The notes beneath the pieces are model-generated. The model was not told the DNA's origin, made no database searches, and saw only the letters and a program-made list of their open reading frames with translations. This document shows positions 26,479 through 35,021 of a stretch of 64,000 bases of DNA, piece by piece; position 1 is the stretch's first letter; every line of letters starts with the position of its first letter. The position numbers and the translations under genes were made by a program. The stretch is from Desulfobacca acetoxidans DSM 11109 (GTDB lineage Bacteria > Desulfobacterota > Desulfobaccia > Desulfobaccales > Desulfobaccaceae), in NCBI RefSeq assembly GCF_000195295.1, contig NC_015388.1:2604001-2668000 (forward strand). The letters run 5' to 3'.

Positions 26479-27963
26479 ATGATGCTCTCTGTTGAAGAGG
26501 AACTCATTGACCGCATAACGGCAACGTTTCATTACCTGCGCACCGGGAAAGTTCCGCCACCGATTCCTATACCGGATGACCTTCCGGACAATGAAATCCG
26601 GCAACTCATCACCTACGTGAACCGCTTTCTCGTTGAGTTCGCTATTTTCAACGAAGCTATGGAGCAGATCGCCCGGGGAGAACTGAACACTCGTCCAATG
26701 GCCAGCAAGATGGTGGGGGTCCATTCCTTCAAGGCACTTCAGTCCAACCTCAAGCACCTCACCTGGAAAACGCAACAGATCGCGGCGGGGGACCTCGATC
26801 AGAGGGTGGATTTCATGGGAGATTTCTCTACAGCCTTTAACAGCATGACCCAGCAACTAAAGGACTCCCATGAGCAACTCGTTGATTTGAACAAGCAATT
26901 AGAGCGCCGCAATAAGTTCATTCGCGAGACCTTCGGGCGTTATACCAGTGACGACATCGTGGGGGTCCTCCTGGATATGCCTGAAGGGCTGAAACTGGGC
27001 GGCGAAAAGCGCGAGGTGACGCTGTTGATGTCCGATCTGCGTGGTTTCACGGCCATGGCCGAACGGCTGGAGGCCACCGAGGTGGTGGCCTTGCTGAACC
27101 ATTACCTCTCGGCCATGGTCGAGTTAATCCACCACCACGGCGGCACCATTGATGAGATCATCGGGGACGCCATCTTCGTCCTTTTTGGTGCCCCCATGGT
27201 GATGCCTGACGCGGCTCGGCGCGCCGTCCGTTGTGCCATTAACATGCAGAAGGCAATGCGCGGGGTGAATGAATACAACTTCCAAATGGATTGGCCCGAA
27301 ATCGAGATGGGGATAGGCATACATACCGGAGAGGTAGTGGTGGGTAACATCGGCTCGACCAAGCGCTCGAAGTATGGAGTAGTGGGGCGCACGGTCAATC
27401 TGACGGCGCGCATCGAGAGCTTCACCGTAGGTGGACAGGTGCTTGTCTCACCAACATTAATAAACGCCGTTGGAAGGGGCCTCATCCTCGGTGACGAAGT
27501 CAAAGTCCACGCTAAGGGCATGCGGGAACCCCTCAAGTGTCGCGAGTTGCTGGGCCACGGAGACTACCCGGAACTCATGCTCGAAGCGGAAGAGACGATC
27601 TTCGCGATGCTTAGTAAACCCTTACCGTTTCACTACATAGTATTGACTGACAAGCATCTTGATGAACAGATGCATCCTGCCACGCTAACCGGAATTTCTC
27701 AACGGCGGGCAGTAGTCGAAGCAGCCAGAAATTTGCCGCGTCATTCTAACATAATGCTTCGACTGGAGGTTAAATCCGATGAGGTAAAGTCGGAAGAGTT
27801 ATATGCCAAAGTGGTTCAGATTCTTGATGAGTCATCAAGTCGCTATGTTATCCACTTCACTTCGATTCCACTCAGGATGCGGGCATGGCTACAACGGCTG
27901 GCGAGCACGGTTAACAACCCCCGAGCCAAAGAATATCAGGCGAATAAGGATAAAGCAACGTAA
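26479..27963 (+). CDS. Class III adenylate/guanylate cyclase with HAMP-like and C-terminal extension
   Basis: The 494-residue protein has a soluble N-terminal region with two HAMP-like stretches (about 60-135), then a class III cyclase domain (about 165-350) with both metal-binding Asp motifs (LLMSDLRGFTAM; EIIGDAIFVLFGAP) and KYGVVGRTVNLTARIES. A 110-residue C-terminal part (from about residue 375) is a beta-rich unit with conserved HFTSIPLRMRAWL, which recurs in related cyclases and looks PilZ-like. No membrane segment is seen. Substrate (ATP or GTP) is not decided. It is the last gene of the MCE-V4R run. Confidence 0.88.
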   Translation: MMLSVEEELIDRITATFHYLRTGKVPPPIPIPDDLPDNEIRQLITYVNRFLVEFAIFNEAMEQIARGELNTRPMASKMVGVHSFKALQSNLKHLTWKTQQIAAGDLDQRVDFMGDFSTAFNSMTQQLKDSHEQLVDLNKQLERRNKFIRETFGRYTSDDIVGVLLDMPEGLKLGGEKREVTLLMSDLRGFTAMAERLEATEVVALLNHYLSAMVELIHHHGGTIDEIIGDAIFVLFGAPMVMPDAARRAVRCAINMQKAMRGVNEYNFQMDWPEIEMGIGIHTGEVVVGNIGSTKRSKYGVVGRTVNLTARIESFTVGGQVLVSPTLINAVGRGLILGDEVKVHAKGMREPLKCRELLGHGDYPELMLEAEETIFAMLSKPLPFHYIVLTDKHLDEQMHPATLTGISQRRAVVEAARNLPRHSNIMLRLEVKSDEVKSEELYAKVVQILDESSSRYVIHFTSIPLRMRAWLQRLASTVNNPRAKEYQANKDKAT

Positions 27964-28165
27964 AGCCAAATCCGCAGAGCGAAAACTCAATGAAATAATA
28001 CATAATAAGGTCTATGGATACATTCCTAAAGATCATCTTGAAGGATTTCACTACGCGGCTCATACCTTCAACAATTTAATATTTCAAAGGAATTGCTGTC
28101 CTGGCAAGCAACCCGCTATAATCCAAAAACTAAAAAGGCCGTTTTTCTCTCTCCACTATGGTTAA

Positions 28166-28185
28166 GGTATACAACTGAGTATACC
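28166..28185. promoter_or_regulatory. Palindrome upstream of the GH63 remnant
   Basis: GGTATAC and GTATACC form perfect 7-bp arms around AACTGA, 27 bases before the start codon of the truncated glucosidase. It is a possible operator of the former glucosidase locus. Nothing else is seen in the 27964-28212 gap. Confidence 0.4.
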
Positions 28186-28212
28186 AAGAAACTCTTAATT
28201 TAAGGAGTGAAT

Positions 28213-28650
28213 ATGTCTGCCAAAAATACAGAGACCATTCGCCTGCAAGAAGCCAGGGACGGCAAAGCGCCCTGGAAGAAGTGGGGTCCTTATCTCAGCG
28301 AACGTCAATGGGGCACCGTACGGGAGGATTATAGCGACAACGGCGACGCCTGGAGCTATTTCACCCACGACCAGGCCCGCTCTCGAGCCTACCGCTGGGG
28401 GGAAGATGGACTGGCCGGCATATCCGACGATAAGCAGCACCTATGTTTCGCCCTGGCCTTATGGAACGGTCGGGACCCCATCATCAAAGAGCGCCTCTTC
28501 GGACTTACCAACGCCGAAGGCAACCACGGCGAGGACGTCAAGGAATATTACTTTTATCTGGACAGCACCCCCACCCACTCCTACATGAAATATCTTTACA
28601 AGTATCCCCAGGCAGCCTATCCATATGCCAACCTGGTGGAAACCAGCGCA
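28213..28650 (+). pseudogene. Truncated GH63-type glucosidase (MGH1-like), N-terminal 146 residues
   Basis: The frame starts well (TAAGGAG five bases upstream) and reads like the N-terminus of the ~880-residue bacterial GH63/MGH1-like glucosidase: [48 protein letters not shown] and [19 protein letters not shown]. About 146 codons in, homology stops and 12 unrelated codons lead to a stop at 28684-28686. Over 80% of the enzyme, including the catalytic region, is missing. The break lies at about 28640-28655, where the next fragment begins in another frame. Confidence 0.8.
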
Positions 28651-29057
28651 GCATTCTGGGAAGTGGAGTCCAATTTCGGGTGCTGATGCACCCGCTGCTT
28701 AAACTCAAGTATTTTTTTGCTTATGGCGACTATAACCGCCGCGCCGAGGAAGTGGCTCCCCCCGCTACCGGGCCTTCCTATACCGATTTCCAGTCGATAA
28801 CGTTTCATTCCTGGGGCATGGTCCTGGAAAAGAACTGGGGAAAGCGAGCCAAACTGGCGTTGGAGAGCAATATCAATTATAGCTGGCAGGGGAACAATAT
28901 CGGGGTAAAGACCGTCAACGCACTGGCGGAAATGAACTACCTGTTGACCTACCACCTGTCTCTGCGCGCCGTGGGGTTTTATTCTCACAACGTGGGGCCA
29001 GGGGCTACTTCTTATCAGATGCGCAGTGTCTCCGGCGGGCTCTCATATCGATTTTAA
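28640..29057 (+). pseudogene. 3' fragment of an outer-membrane beta-barrel gene
   Basis: In the frame one base behind the glucosidase remnant, about 135 codons form clear beta-barrel strands with alternating residues and a C-terminal aromatic: LKLKYFFAYGDYNRRAEEVA, FHSWGMVLEKNW, LALESNINYSWQGNN, YHLSLRAVGFYSHNVG, SGGLSYRF. The terminal Phe is typical of outer-membrane proteins. No start or signal peptide is present, so it is the tail of a gene whose front was lost in the same event that cut the glucosidase. The parent family is not identified. Confidence 0.7.
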
Positions 29058-29099
29058 TGGTAAGGAAGAAAGCCCCCCCGCCACTGGGAGGATTTGAAC

Positions 29100-30605
29100 A
29101 TGGTTCGTTACCCTTCGCTTTACCAGATCAACACCCGGGTGTGGCTCCGGGAGCTTGGAGCCGCCCTGGGGCGTCCTGCCATGTTGGCCGACATTCCCGA
29201 GGAGTTTCTCGACCAAGCGGCAGCCAGGGGCTTTGACTATGTCTGGTTCCTGGGCTTGTGGCAGACCGGCCCCGCCGGACGAGCAATCTCCCTGAGCCAT
29301 CCCGAATGGCTGCGGGAATTCCAGGCGACACTTCCAGGTTTTGCCGAGGCCGACGTTAGCGGTTCGCCCTTTGCAGTGACGGGTTACACCCTGCATCGGG
29401 ATTTCGGCCAGGAAGAGGATCTATTCGGGTTGAGAGAGCGCCTGCGGGAAAGAGGACTAAAACTTATTGTGGATTTTGTCCCTAATCACACGGCCCCGGA
29501 TCACCCCTGGGTACAGACCCACCCGGAGTTCTACATCCAGGGGAGTAAAACCGACCTGGAGCGGGAGCCTCACAATTACCGGCAGGTAGAGACCGGTCGC
29601 GGCTCTCTCATCCTGGCCCACGGCCGTGATCCTTTCTCTTCCGGTTGGCCTGATACGTTTCAGCTCAATTACCGCCACCCGGCCCTCAGGGAGGCGATGA
29701 CGCAGGTGCTCCTCAAACTCGCCAAGGTCGCTGATGGCGTGCGCTGTGACATGGCCATGCTGGTTCTCCCTGAGGTCTTCCAGCGTACCTGGGGCGAGCG
29801 GTCCCTTCCGGCTGATGGTTCGGATCCCATGGACGAGCCCTTCTGGCCAACAGTCACCGGGCCGGTAAAGGCCAAAACCCCAGGGTTTATCTTTATGGCT
29901 GAGGTCTACTGGGACCTGGAGTGGGAACTCATGCAGCAGGGTTTTGATTATTGCTATGATAAAAAGCTGTATGACCGGCTTTTATCGCACGACGCCGCCG
30001 CCGCGCGCAGCCATCTCTGGGCTGATATGGTTTATCAGGATCGGTTAGTCAGATTTATGGAAAACCATGACGAGCCTCGCGCTGCCCAAGATTTTTCTCC
30101 GCCAGTGCACCAGGCCGCGGCAGTCATTACCTACTGTATACCCGGTCTGCGGTTCTTTCACGAAGGTCAACTTGAGGGCCGCCGGATCAAAGTCTCTATG
30201 CATCTGGGCCGTCGCCCGGAAGAACCGGTTGACCCCAACCTTCAGAAATTCTATCGGAAACTGCTGGCTTGCCTGGAGCGACCGGAAGTGCGGGACGGTC
30301 GCTGGAAACTCCTGGAGGTGCGTCCAGCCTGGGAGTGTAACCCCACCTGGGACCGCCTCCTGGCCTTCGCCTGGGAAAGAGTACCGGGGCAACGGTTGCT
30401 GATTGCGGTGAATTACGGTCACACCCAGGGACAGTGCTACGTCAATTTCCCCTTTGTTGATTTCAGCGGGAGAAAGGTAATCCTTCAAGACCTGATGAGC
30501 GAAACAGTTTATGAGCGGGGAGGTGATGACTTACTGATTAATGGTCTTTACCTGGACCTGCCCGCTTGGGGATATCATATCCTTGCGTGTGACTGGTCTG
30601 ATTAG
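29100..30605 (+). CDS. GH13 alpha-amylase-family glycoside hydrolase
   Basis: The 501-residue cytoplasmic protein has the TIM-barrel with all GH13 motifs: region I DFVPNHT, region II GVRCDMAML with the nucleophile Asp, region III FIFMAEVYWD with the acid/base Glu, and region IV FMENHDEPRA. Substrate is not shown; the family includes amylases and glucan-modifying enzymes acting on glycogen-like stores. GGGAGG lies nine bases before the ATG at 29100. The neighbouring GH63 remnant suggests a former glycogen/trehalose-type locus of which this enzyme is the survivor. Confidence 0.9.
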   Translation: MVRYPSLYQINTRVWLRELGAALGRPAMLADIPEEFLDQAAARGFDYVWFLGLWQTGPAGRAISLSHPEWLREFQATLPGFAEADVSGSPFAVTGYTLHRDFGQEEDLFGLRERLRERGLKLIVDFVPNHTAPDHPWVQTHPEFYIQGSKTDLEREPHNYRQVETGRGSLILAHGRDPFSSGWPDTFQLNYRHPALREAMTQVLLKLAKVADGVRCDMAMLVLPEVFQRTWGERSLPADGSDPMDEPFWPTVTGPVKAKTPGFIFMAEVYWDLEWELMQQGFDYCYDKKLYDRLLSHDAAAARSHLWADMVYQDRLVRFMENHDEPRAAQDFSPPVHQAAAVITYCIPGLRFFHEGQLEGRRIKVSMHLGRRPEEPVDPNLQKFYRKLLACLERPEVRDGRWKLLEVRPAWECNPTWDRLLAFAWERVPGQRLLIAVNYGHTQGQCYVNFPFVDFSGRKVILQDLMSETVYERGGDDLLINGLYLDLPAWGYHILACDWSD

Positions 30606-30637
30606 TTGGGACGATATGACTCTATGGTTGCCTGGGC

Positions 30638-31068
30638 CTGGCCCTTCATCAGAACTCCGAACACCTGAGGGAGAAGGAATTTAAACCTCGGTCCATGCGC
30701 CTGTTCATCGTGCGTAACAGCAAGGTCCAACCCAAGTGGGTCAAGACCGAAGCTAGTCTCAAAGGCATCACGCAACGGGGCCTGAACACCATCATCAAAT
30801 ATTAGGGGATTGGCGATCTCTACCGGATTTGCGCCATGAGTTAGGTGAACGGGGTGGATTTCAACCTGGCGATGATTCCGGGGGGGGTGACGTGGAACGG
30901 CAGGAGTAGTTTGACAGAAATTACATGAATCAGTTGTTCGACCTGTGCAATGACCCGGGCTCCCGAGGATATCCCCGGATGAAGCATCCGCCGAGATTGA
31001 AGCAGGCCATCGAGGCTAAGAGAAGGCCGAGGCCACCGGGAGGACCTCTGTTAGAAAATAAAGAGTAA
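30638..31068 (+). pseudogene. Degenerate 3' end of a patatin-like phospholipase gene
   Basis: The 500-base gap between GH13 and the next gene holds a decayed reading frame. From about 30638 it reads LALHQNSEHLREKEF ... MRLFIVRNSKVQPKW, with stops at the codon after NTIIKY and after ICAMS. It continues VNGVDFNLAMIP, then needs a frameshift near 30914 to give NYMNQLFDLCN, RGYPRMKHPPRLKQAIEAK, ending at TAA 31068. The order matches the C-terminus of patatin-like phospholipases (GIGDLYRI, DFNLAMIP, YMNQLFDLG, GYPWxKxPPG). Two stops and a frameshift show it is dead. The catalytic Ser/Asp front half is gone. Confidence 0.7.
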
Positions 31069-31105
31069 GAAGAAAAAAATATTACTGAATCAAAGGGGAA
31101 AGCCC

Positions 31106-32389
31106 ATGATGAACCATGGTGGAAAAAAAGCCAAAACCGGATATAGTCTTTTACCCGGTTTGTTGTCCGGCATACTGTGCACAGTAATCCTCTCCAGTGG
31201 AGTGGCCCTTAGCGCCGCCAATTACGAGGTGCCCAGCAATAAACAGGCCTCCGAGGTGTTGCCACCGAAACTGAGGTCCGGACCGCACTTTAACGTTCAG
31301 GACCAGGTGGCGGCGGATGGATATATGCTCCGTTATACGGTTAATTCGGATTACGGGACTTTTCAGGTCACCGGCACGTATGGCCTGCGAAAGCTCATTA
31401 AAGAAATTCAAGCCATTGCCGCGATGAAAGAAATGAGTCGAGGCGAAGCCTTCGTGGAAGGGGTGAAAGGCAAGGCGCAAGAGACCTTGGAATTTGGGAC
31501 CAATCTTGTTGCTGATCCCGCCAACACCCTGGCCAGCGTTCCCAAAGGGGTGGCCAAGCTTTTTGACAACATTGCTACGGGTCTTCAACAACCCCGGGAG
31601 CCCCGGCGGGATCCCGTGCGCCAACAGCTTTTAAATGTCTCCGACGCCAAACGGAAAATTGCTTATGACCTGGGGGTGGATGTCTACTCCAGCAACCGGG
31701 TGCTGCAAAATGAATTGGATAGCCTGAGTAAGGCCCAAGCTCTGGGTTCCTTAGGAGTTTCGGCAGCTATTCCTTATGGTGGCGGCGCTGTGGCGGGTAT
31801 CAGCAGAATGTCGGCCACTGCCAGCCAAGTGAACCGTCTGCTCCGGGATGAATCGCCGAGTGGACTTCGGAATATCAACGAACAAAAACTTCAGGCCATG
31901 GGGGTGGACCAGAGCCTGACGGAGAGATTACTCAATCATACTCAGCTCAGTCCGCGCCAGAAGACTGTTATCGTGGCAAGCCTGGAAAAGCTTCACGGAG
32001 CTCAGGGCCGGGGGGCGTTCATCAACTTTGCCTTGCGGGCCACTGACGAGGATTCGGCTAATTTTATGCAAAACATAGCCGAAATTCTGGCGGCTTATCA
32101 GCAGTCAGTTGCACCCCTCCAGGAGATCACGGCACCTGGGGTCGTCATGGCCCGGGCGGCCAACGGCACGGTGCTTATTCCCTTTCCTCTGGATTATGGG
32201 GTCTGGACGGTACGGGCCGAGCGGGCGGTGAAGAACACCCTGGCCGGCTACAAGATGTCCAGCCGCAATCCTGCTAACTTTGAACTCTGGGTGACCGGCG
32301 CGGTGTCTCCCCTCGCTCGTCGTCAGCTTGAGGCCCAAGGCATTAAGGTGGTGGAAAATGTCGAGCAGCGCATCGGTATGATGGATTGA
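31106..32389 (+). CDS. Secreted protein of unknown function
   Basis: The 427-residue product begins with a signal-like segment (LLPGLLSGILCTVILSSGVALS, cut probably after about residue 37). The mature part has a conserved-looking first half (YMLRYTVNSDYGTFQVTGTY, LRKLIKEIQAIAAM) and a central Gly-rich stretch (AAIPYGGGAVAGISRMSATA). I do not recognise a domain. AAAGGGGAAAG is upstream of the start. It is followed 52 bases later by the larger secreted protein, and the two are probably co-transcribed. Confidence 0.7.
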   Translation: MMNHGGKKAKTGYSLLPGLLSGILCTVILSSGVALSAANYEVPSNKQASEVLPPKLRSGPHFNVQDQVAADGYMLRYTVNSDYGTFQVTGTYGLRKLIKEIQAIAAMKEMSRGEAFVEGVKGKAQETLEFGTNLVADPANTLASVPKGVAKLFDNIATGLQQPREPRRDPVRQQLLNVSDAKRKIAYDLGVDVYSSNRVLQNELDSLSKAQALGSLGVSAAIPYGGGAVAGISRMSATASQVNRLLRDESPSGLRNINEQKLQAMGVDQSLTERLLNHTQLSPRQKTVIVASLEKLHGAQGRGAFINFALRATDEDSANFMQNIAEILAAYQQSVAPLQEITAPGVVMARAANGTVLIPFPLDYGVWTVRAERAVKNTLAGYKMSSRNPANFELWVTGAVSPLARRQLEAQGIKVVENVEQRIGMMD

Positions 32390-32441
32390 TGGCCCTAAGT
32401 TTTGTTACAAATGGCTATGAACCGAAAAGGAGAGGTTTGTC

Positions 32442-34997
32442 ATGAACAGAAAGCGTCATGCGAGTAAGTTTAGAAAAATGGCTATCTTGACTATTCTGAC
32501 TTCGGTTCTGATTCTCAGCCGGGCAGCCATGGCTGCTCAGGAGTCATGGCCCAAGGTCTTTGAGCACCCCAACGGCAAAGTCACCATGTATCAGCCGCAG
32601 TTAGAAAGCTTTGAGGCCGACAAGCTCACGGCCCGGGCGGCGGTCTCAGCAAAGCGCAAGGACATGAAGGAGCCGATATTCGGGGTGGTGTGGCTTTCGG
32701 CCCGGGTGGCCACCGACCGGGACACCCGTATGGTCACCATTGATGAACCGAAAATCACCGACATCAAAGCAGCCGGGGTGGAACCGGAGAAGTTGGAGAA
32801 ATTCAAGGAGTTTATCAACTCCGAGGTGCAGGATTTGAGCGCTGACATCTCCATGGACCGGGTTCTGGTCATGGTGGAAGACCTCAAGAAACATCAGGCC
32901 GAAGATCAAGGCCTGAGAACCAATCCTCCCAAAATCATCTATGAAAACCAGCCGGCGGTGCTGGTGCCGCTGGACGGCGCCCCGAAACTGCGCCCCCTGG
33001 AAAAGACCAAACTCATGCGGGTGGTGAACACCCCCTTCATCATGATCTATGATCCGGCGACCAAGGCCTATTTTCTCAAGGGCGGCGATGTCTGGCTCAC
33101 CGCCGCCGAGGTGCAGGGTCCCTGGAAAGACGCCAAGAGCCTCCCGGAGGAGATGAAGGCCCTGGAGGAGCGCACCCAGAAAGAAAGCAAAGCGCCCCAG
33201 GGGAAAAAGGTGAAGGCCTCCCTTGACCTGATGCCGAAGGTCATCGTCAGCACGGAGCCCACCGAACTCATCGTCTCGGAAGGCGAGGCGGATTGGACAC
33301 CCATCTCTGGCACCGGGCTGCTCTATCTGAGCAACACCGACAGCAACGTCTTTACGGATACCGCCAGCCAGCAGTATTTTGTGCTCATTTCAGGCCGCTG
33401 GTTCACCGGCAAGTCTCTGCAGGAAGGCCCCTGGGCCTATGTGGCCCCGGATAAGCTGCCGGGGGATTTTGCCAAGATTCCAGAAAAGTCTCCCAAGGGT
33501 TTTGTCCTGGCCAATGTGGCCGGCACCCAGGAGGCCAAAGAGGCAGCGGCGGAGGCGGCCATTCCTCAGACCGCGGCCATTGACCGGAAAAAGGCCACTA
33601 CCCAGGTCAAGTACGACGGTCAGCCGCAATTTGAGAAGGTGGCCGGAACTGATTTGGAGTATGCCAAGAACACCGGCCAGGCCGTGTTTAAGGAAGGGGC
33701 GAAGTTTTATGCCTGCGATCAGGGGGTGTGGTATGAGGCGGACTCCCCCAACGGCCCCTGGCGGGTGTCAGTCCAGCCTCCCAAAGACAAGGGGAAAATC
33801 CCTCCCAGCAACCCCCACTACAACGTGAAGTACGCGGACGTCTATGATTCCACCGACGATGTAGCCTATGTAGGGTATACCCCAGGCTATACTGGGACCT
33901 ACATGCAGGGCGGCACGCCGGTATATGGCACTGGCTATACCTATCCGGCTTATGCCAGTGACACGGCTTACATCCCTTATCAAGACACCTATGGGTATGG
34001 CGCAGCCTACGACCCATATGCCGGATCCTATGCTTCTACCCCCTCGTATTACGATCCCGTCTCCTGGCTAGGTGCTGCCGCAGTAGCTGCGGGCACTGTG
34101 GCCCTTACTGCTGCGGTGGCAGACAACTGGTGGGACAATTACAGCCCCGGTTATTACGGTCCGAGTTATTGGGGTGGGGCTAGCGGCTACTGGGGCGCCG
34201 GGGGCTACCACTATACCAACATCAATAACATTCATTATAGGGTGGTAGGTATTCCTCCCGCGCCTCCCGGTCAGCGGCCGCCGCGGCCTTGGATGGATGG
34301 GCCAAGACCAGGCGACCGGCCGGGTATTGGCGAGCGGCCTGGCCTTGGGGAAGGGCCGAGGGTGGACCACCGTGCAGCCCTGGCCGGGGGTTTGGCTGGA
34401 GGTTTGGCGGGTGGGACAGCCGCAGGCTTGGTGGGAAATCTTTACAATCGGCCCGGCAATAAGAATAATCTGGCGGAGCGGCGGCCCGGTAAACCCGGTG
34501 AGCGCCCCGGGGGTCCTGGCCAAGTGGGGCGGCCCAAACCCGCAACCCGCCCCGCCCAGGCCAAACCTCGCCCCGCCGGTCCCAACAACGTCTTTGCTGA
34601 TAAGAATGGCAATGTCATGAAACGGGACAACAAGGGCAACTGGCAGCAGCGCCAGGGGAGCCAATGGAAACCGGCGGCATCTCCGGCAACCCGGCCGGCG
34701 GCGGCAACTCGGCCAGCCTCCCGGCCTGAGCGCCCGGCGGCATCGACTCGCCCAACTCCCGCAGCCCGTCCAACCGCGGCTCCGCGGCCCAGCTTCGACA
34801 ACGGTCGATTGAACCAGGACTTTGCGGCTCGGCAGCGGGGCGAGAGGCGCACCCAGAACTTCCAGCGAGCCAGTTCGGCCTCTCGGCCCAGCCCCAGTTT
34901 CTCCCGACCCGGCGGCGGCGGCTTCCGAGGCGGTGGCGGCGGCGGTGGATTCCGCGGGGGCGGCGGTCGCGGCGGCGGCCGGGGCGGCCGGCGTTAG
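32442..34997 (+). CDS. Large secreted protein with GPW modules and Tyr-, Pro/Arg- and Gly/Arg-rich tail
   Basis: The 851-residue product has a signal peptide (about 1-32) and a globular N-terminus (35-160). Three similar modules follow, at about 200-237, 294-350 and 404-455. Each has aromatic strands, a W(F/Y/L) pair and a GPW motif followed by a Lys/Pro stretch (VWLTAAEVQGPW; RWFTGKSLQEGPW; VWYEADSPNGPW). Residues 470-590 are Tyr/Gly-rich, 600-830 are Pro/Arg/Ala-rich, and the end is a Gly/Arg run (GGGFRGGGGGGG and RGGRR). Homologues are often named carbohydrate-binding family V/XII, but no function is known. The tail suggests binding to a polyanion or the cell surface. Strand and frame are supported by the signal peptide. 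Confidence 0.75.
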   Translation: MNRKRHASKFRKMAILTILTSVLILSRAAMAAQESWPKVFEHPNGKVTMYQPQLESFEADKLTARAAVSAKRKDMKEPIFGVVWLSARVATDRDTRMVTIDEPKITDIKAAGVEPEKLEKFKEFINSEVQDLSADISMDRVLVMVEDLKKHQAEDQGLRTNPPKIIYENQPAVLVPLDGAPKLRPLEKTKLMRVVNTPFIMIYDPATKAYFLKGGDVWLTAAEVQGPWKDAKSLPEEMKALEERTQKESKAPQGKKVKASLDLMPKVIVSTEPTELIVSEGEADWTPISGTGLLYLSNTDSNVFTDTASQQYFVLISGRWFTGKSLQEGPWAYVAPDKLPGDFAKIPEKSPKGFVLANVAGTQEAKEAAAEAAIPQTAAIDRKKATTQVKYDGQPQFEKVAGTDLEYAKNTGQAVFKEGAKFYACDQGVWYEADSPNGPWRVSVQPPKDKGKIPPSNPHYNVKYADVYDSTDDVAYVGYTPGYTGTYMQGGTPVYGTGYTYPAYASDTAYIPYQDTYGYGAAYDPYAGSYASTPSYYDPVSWLGAAAVAAGTVALTAAVADNWWDNYSPGYYGPSYWGGASGYWGAGGYHYTNINNIHYRVVGIPPAPPGQRPPRPWMDGPRPGDRPGIGERPGLGEGPRVDHRAALAGGLAGGLAGGTAAGLVGNLYNRPGNKNNLAERRPGKPGERPGGPGQVGRPKPATRPAQAKPRPAGPNNVFADKNGNVMKRDNKGNWQQRQGSQWKPAASPATRPAAATRPASRPERPAASTRPTPAARPTAAPRPSFDNGRLNQDFAARQRGERRTQNFQRASSASRPSPSFSRPGGGGFRGGGGGGGFRGGGGRGGGRGGRR

Positions 34998-35021
34998 GTT
35001 TTCGGTACGAAGGAAAATTCT

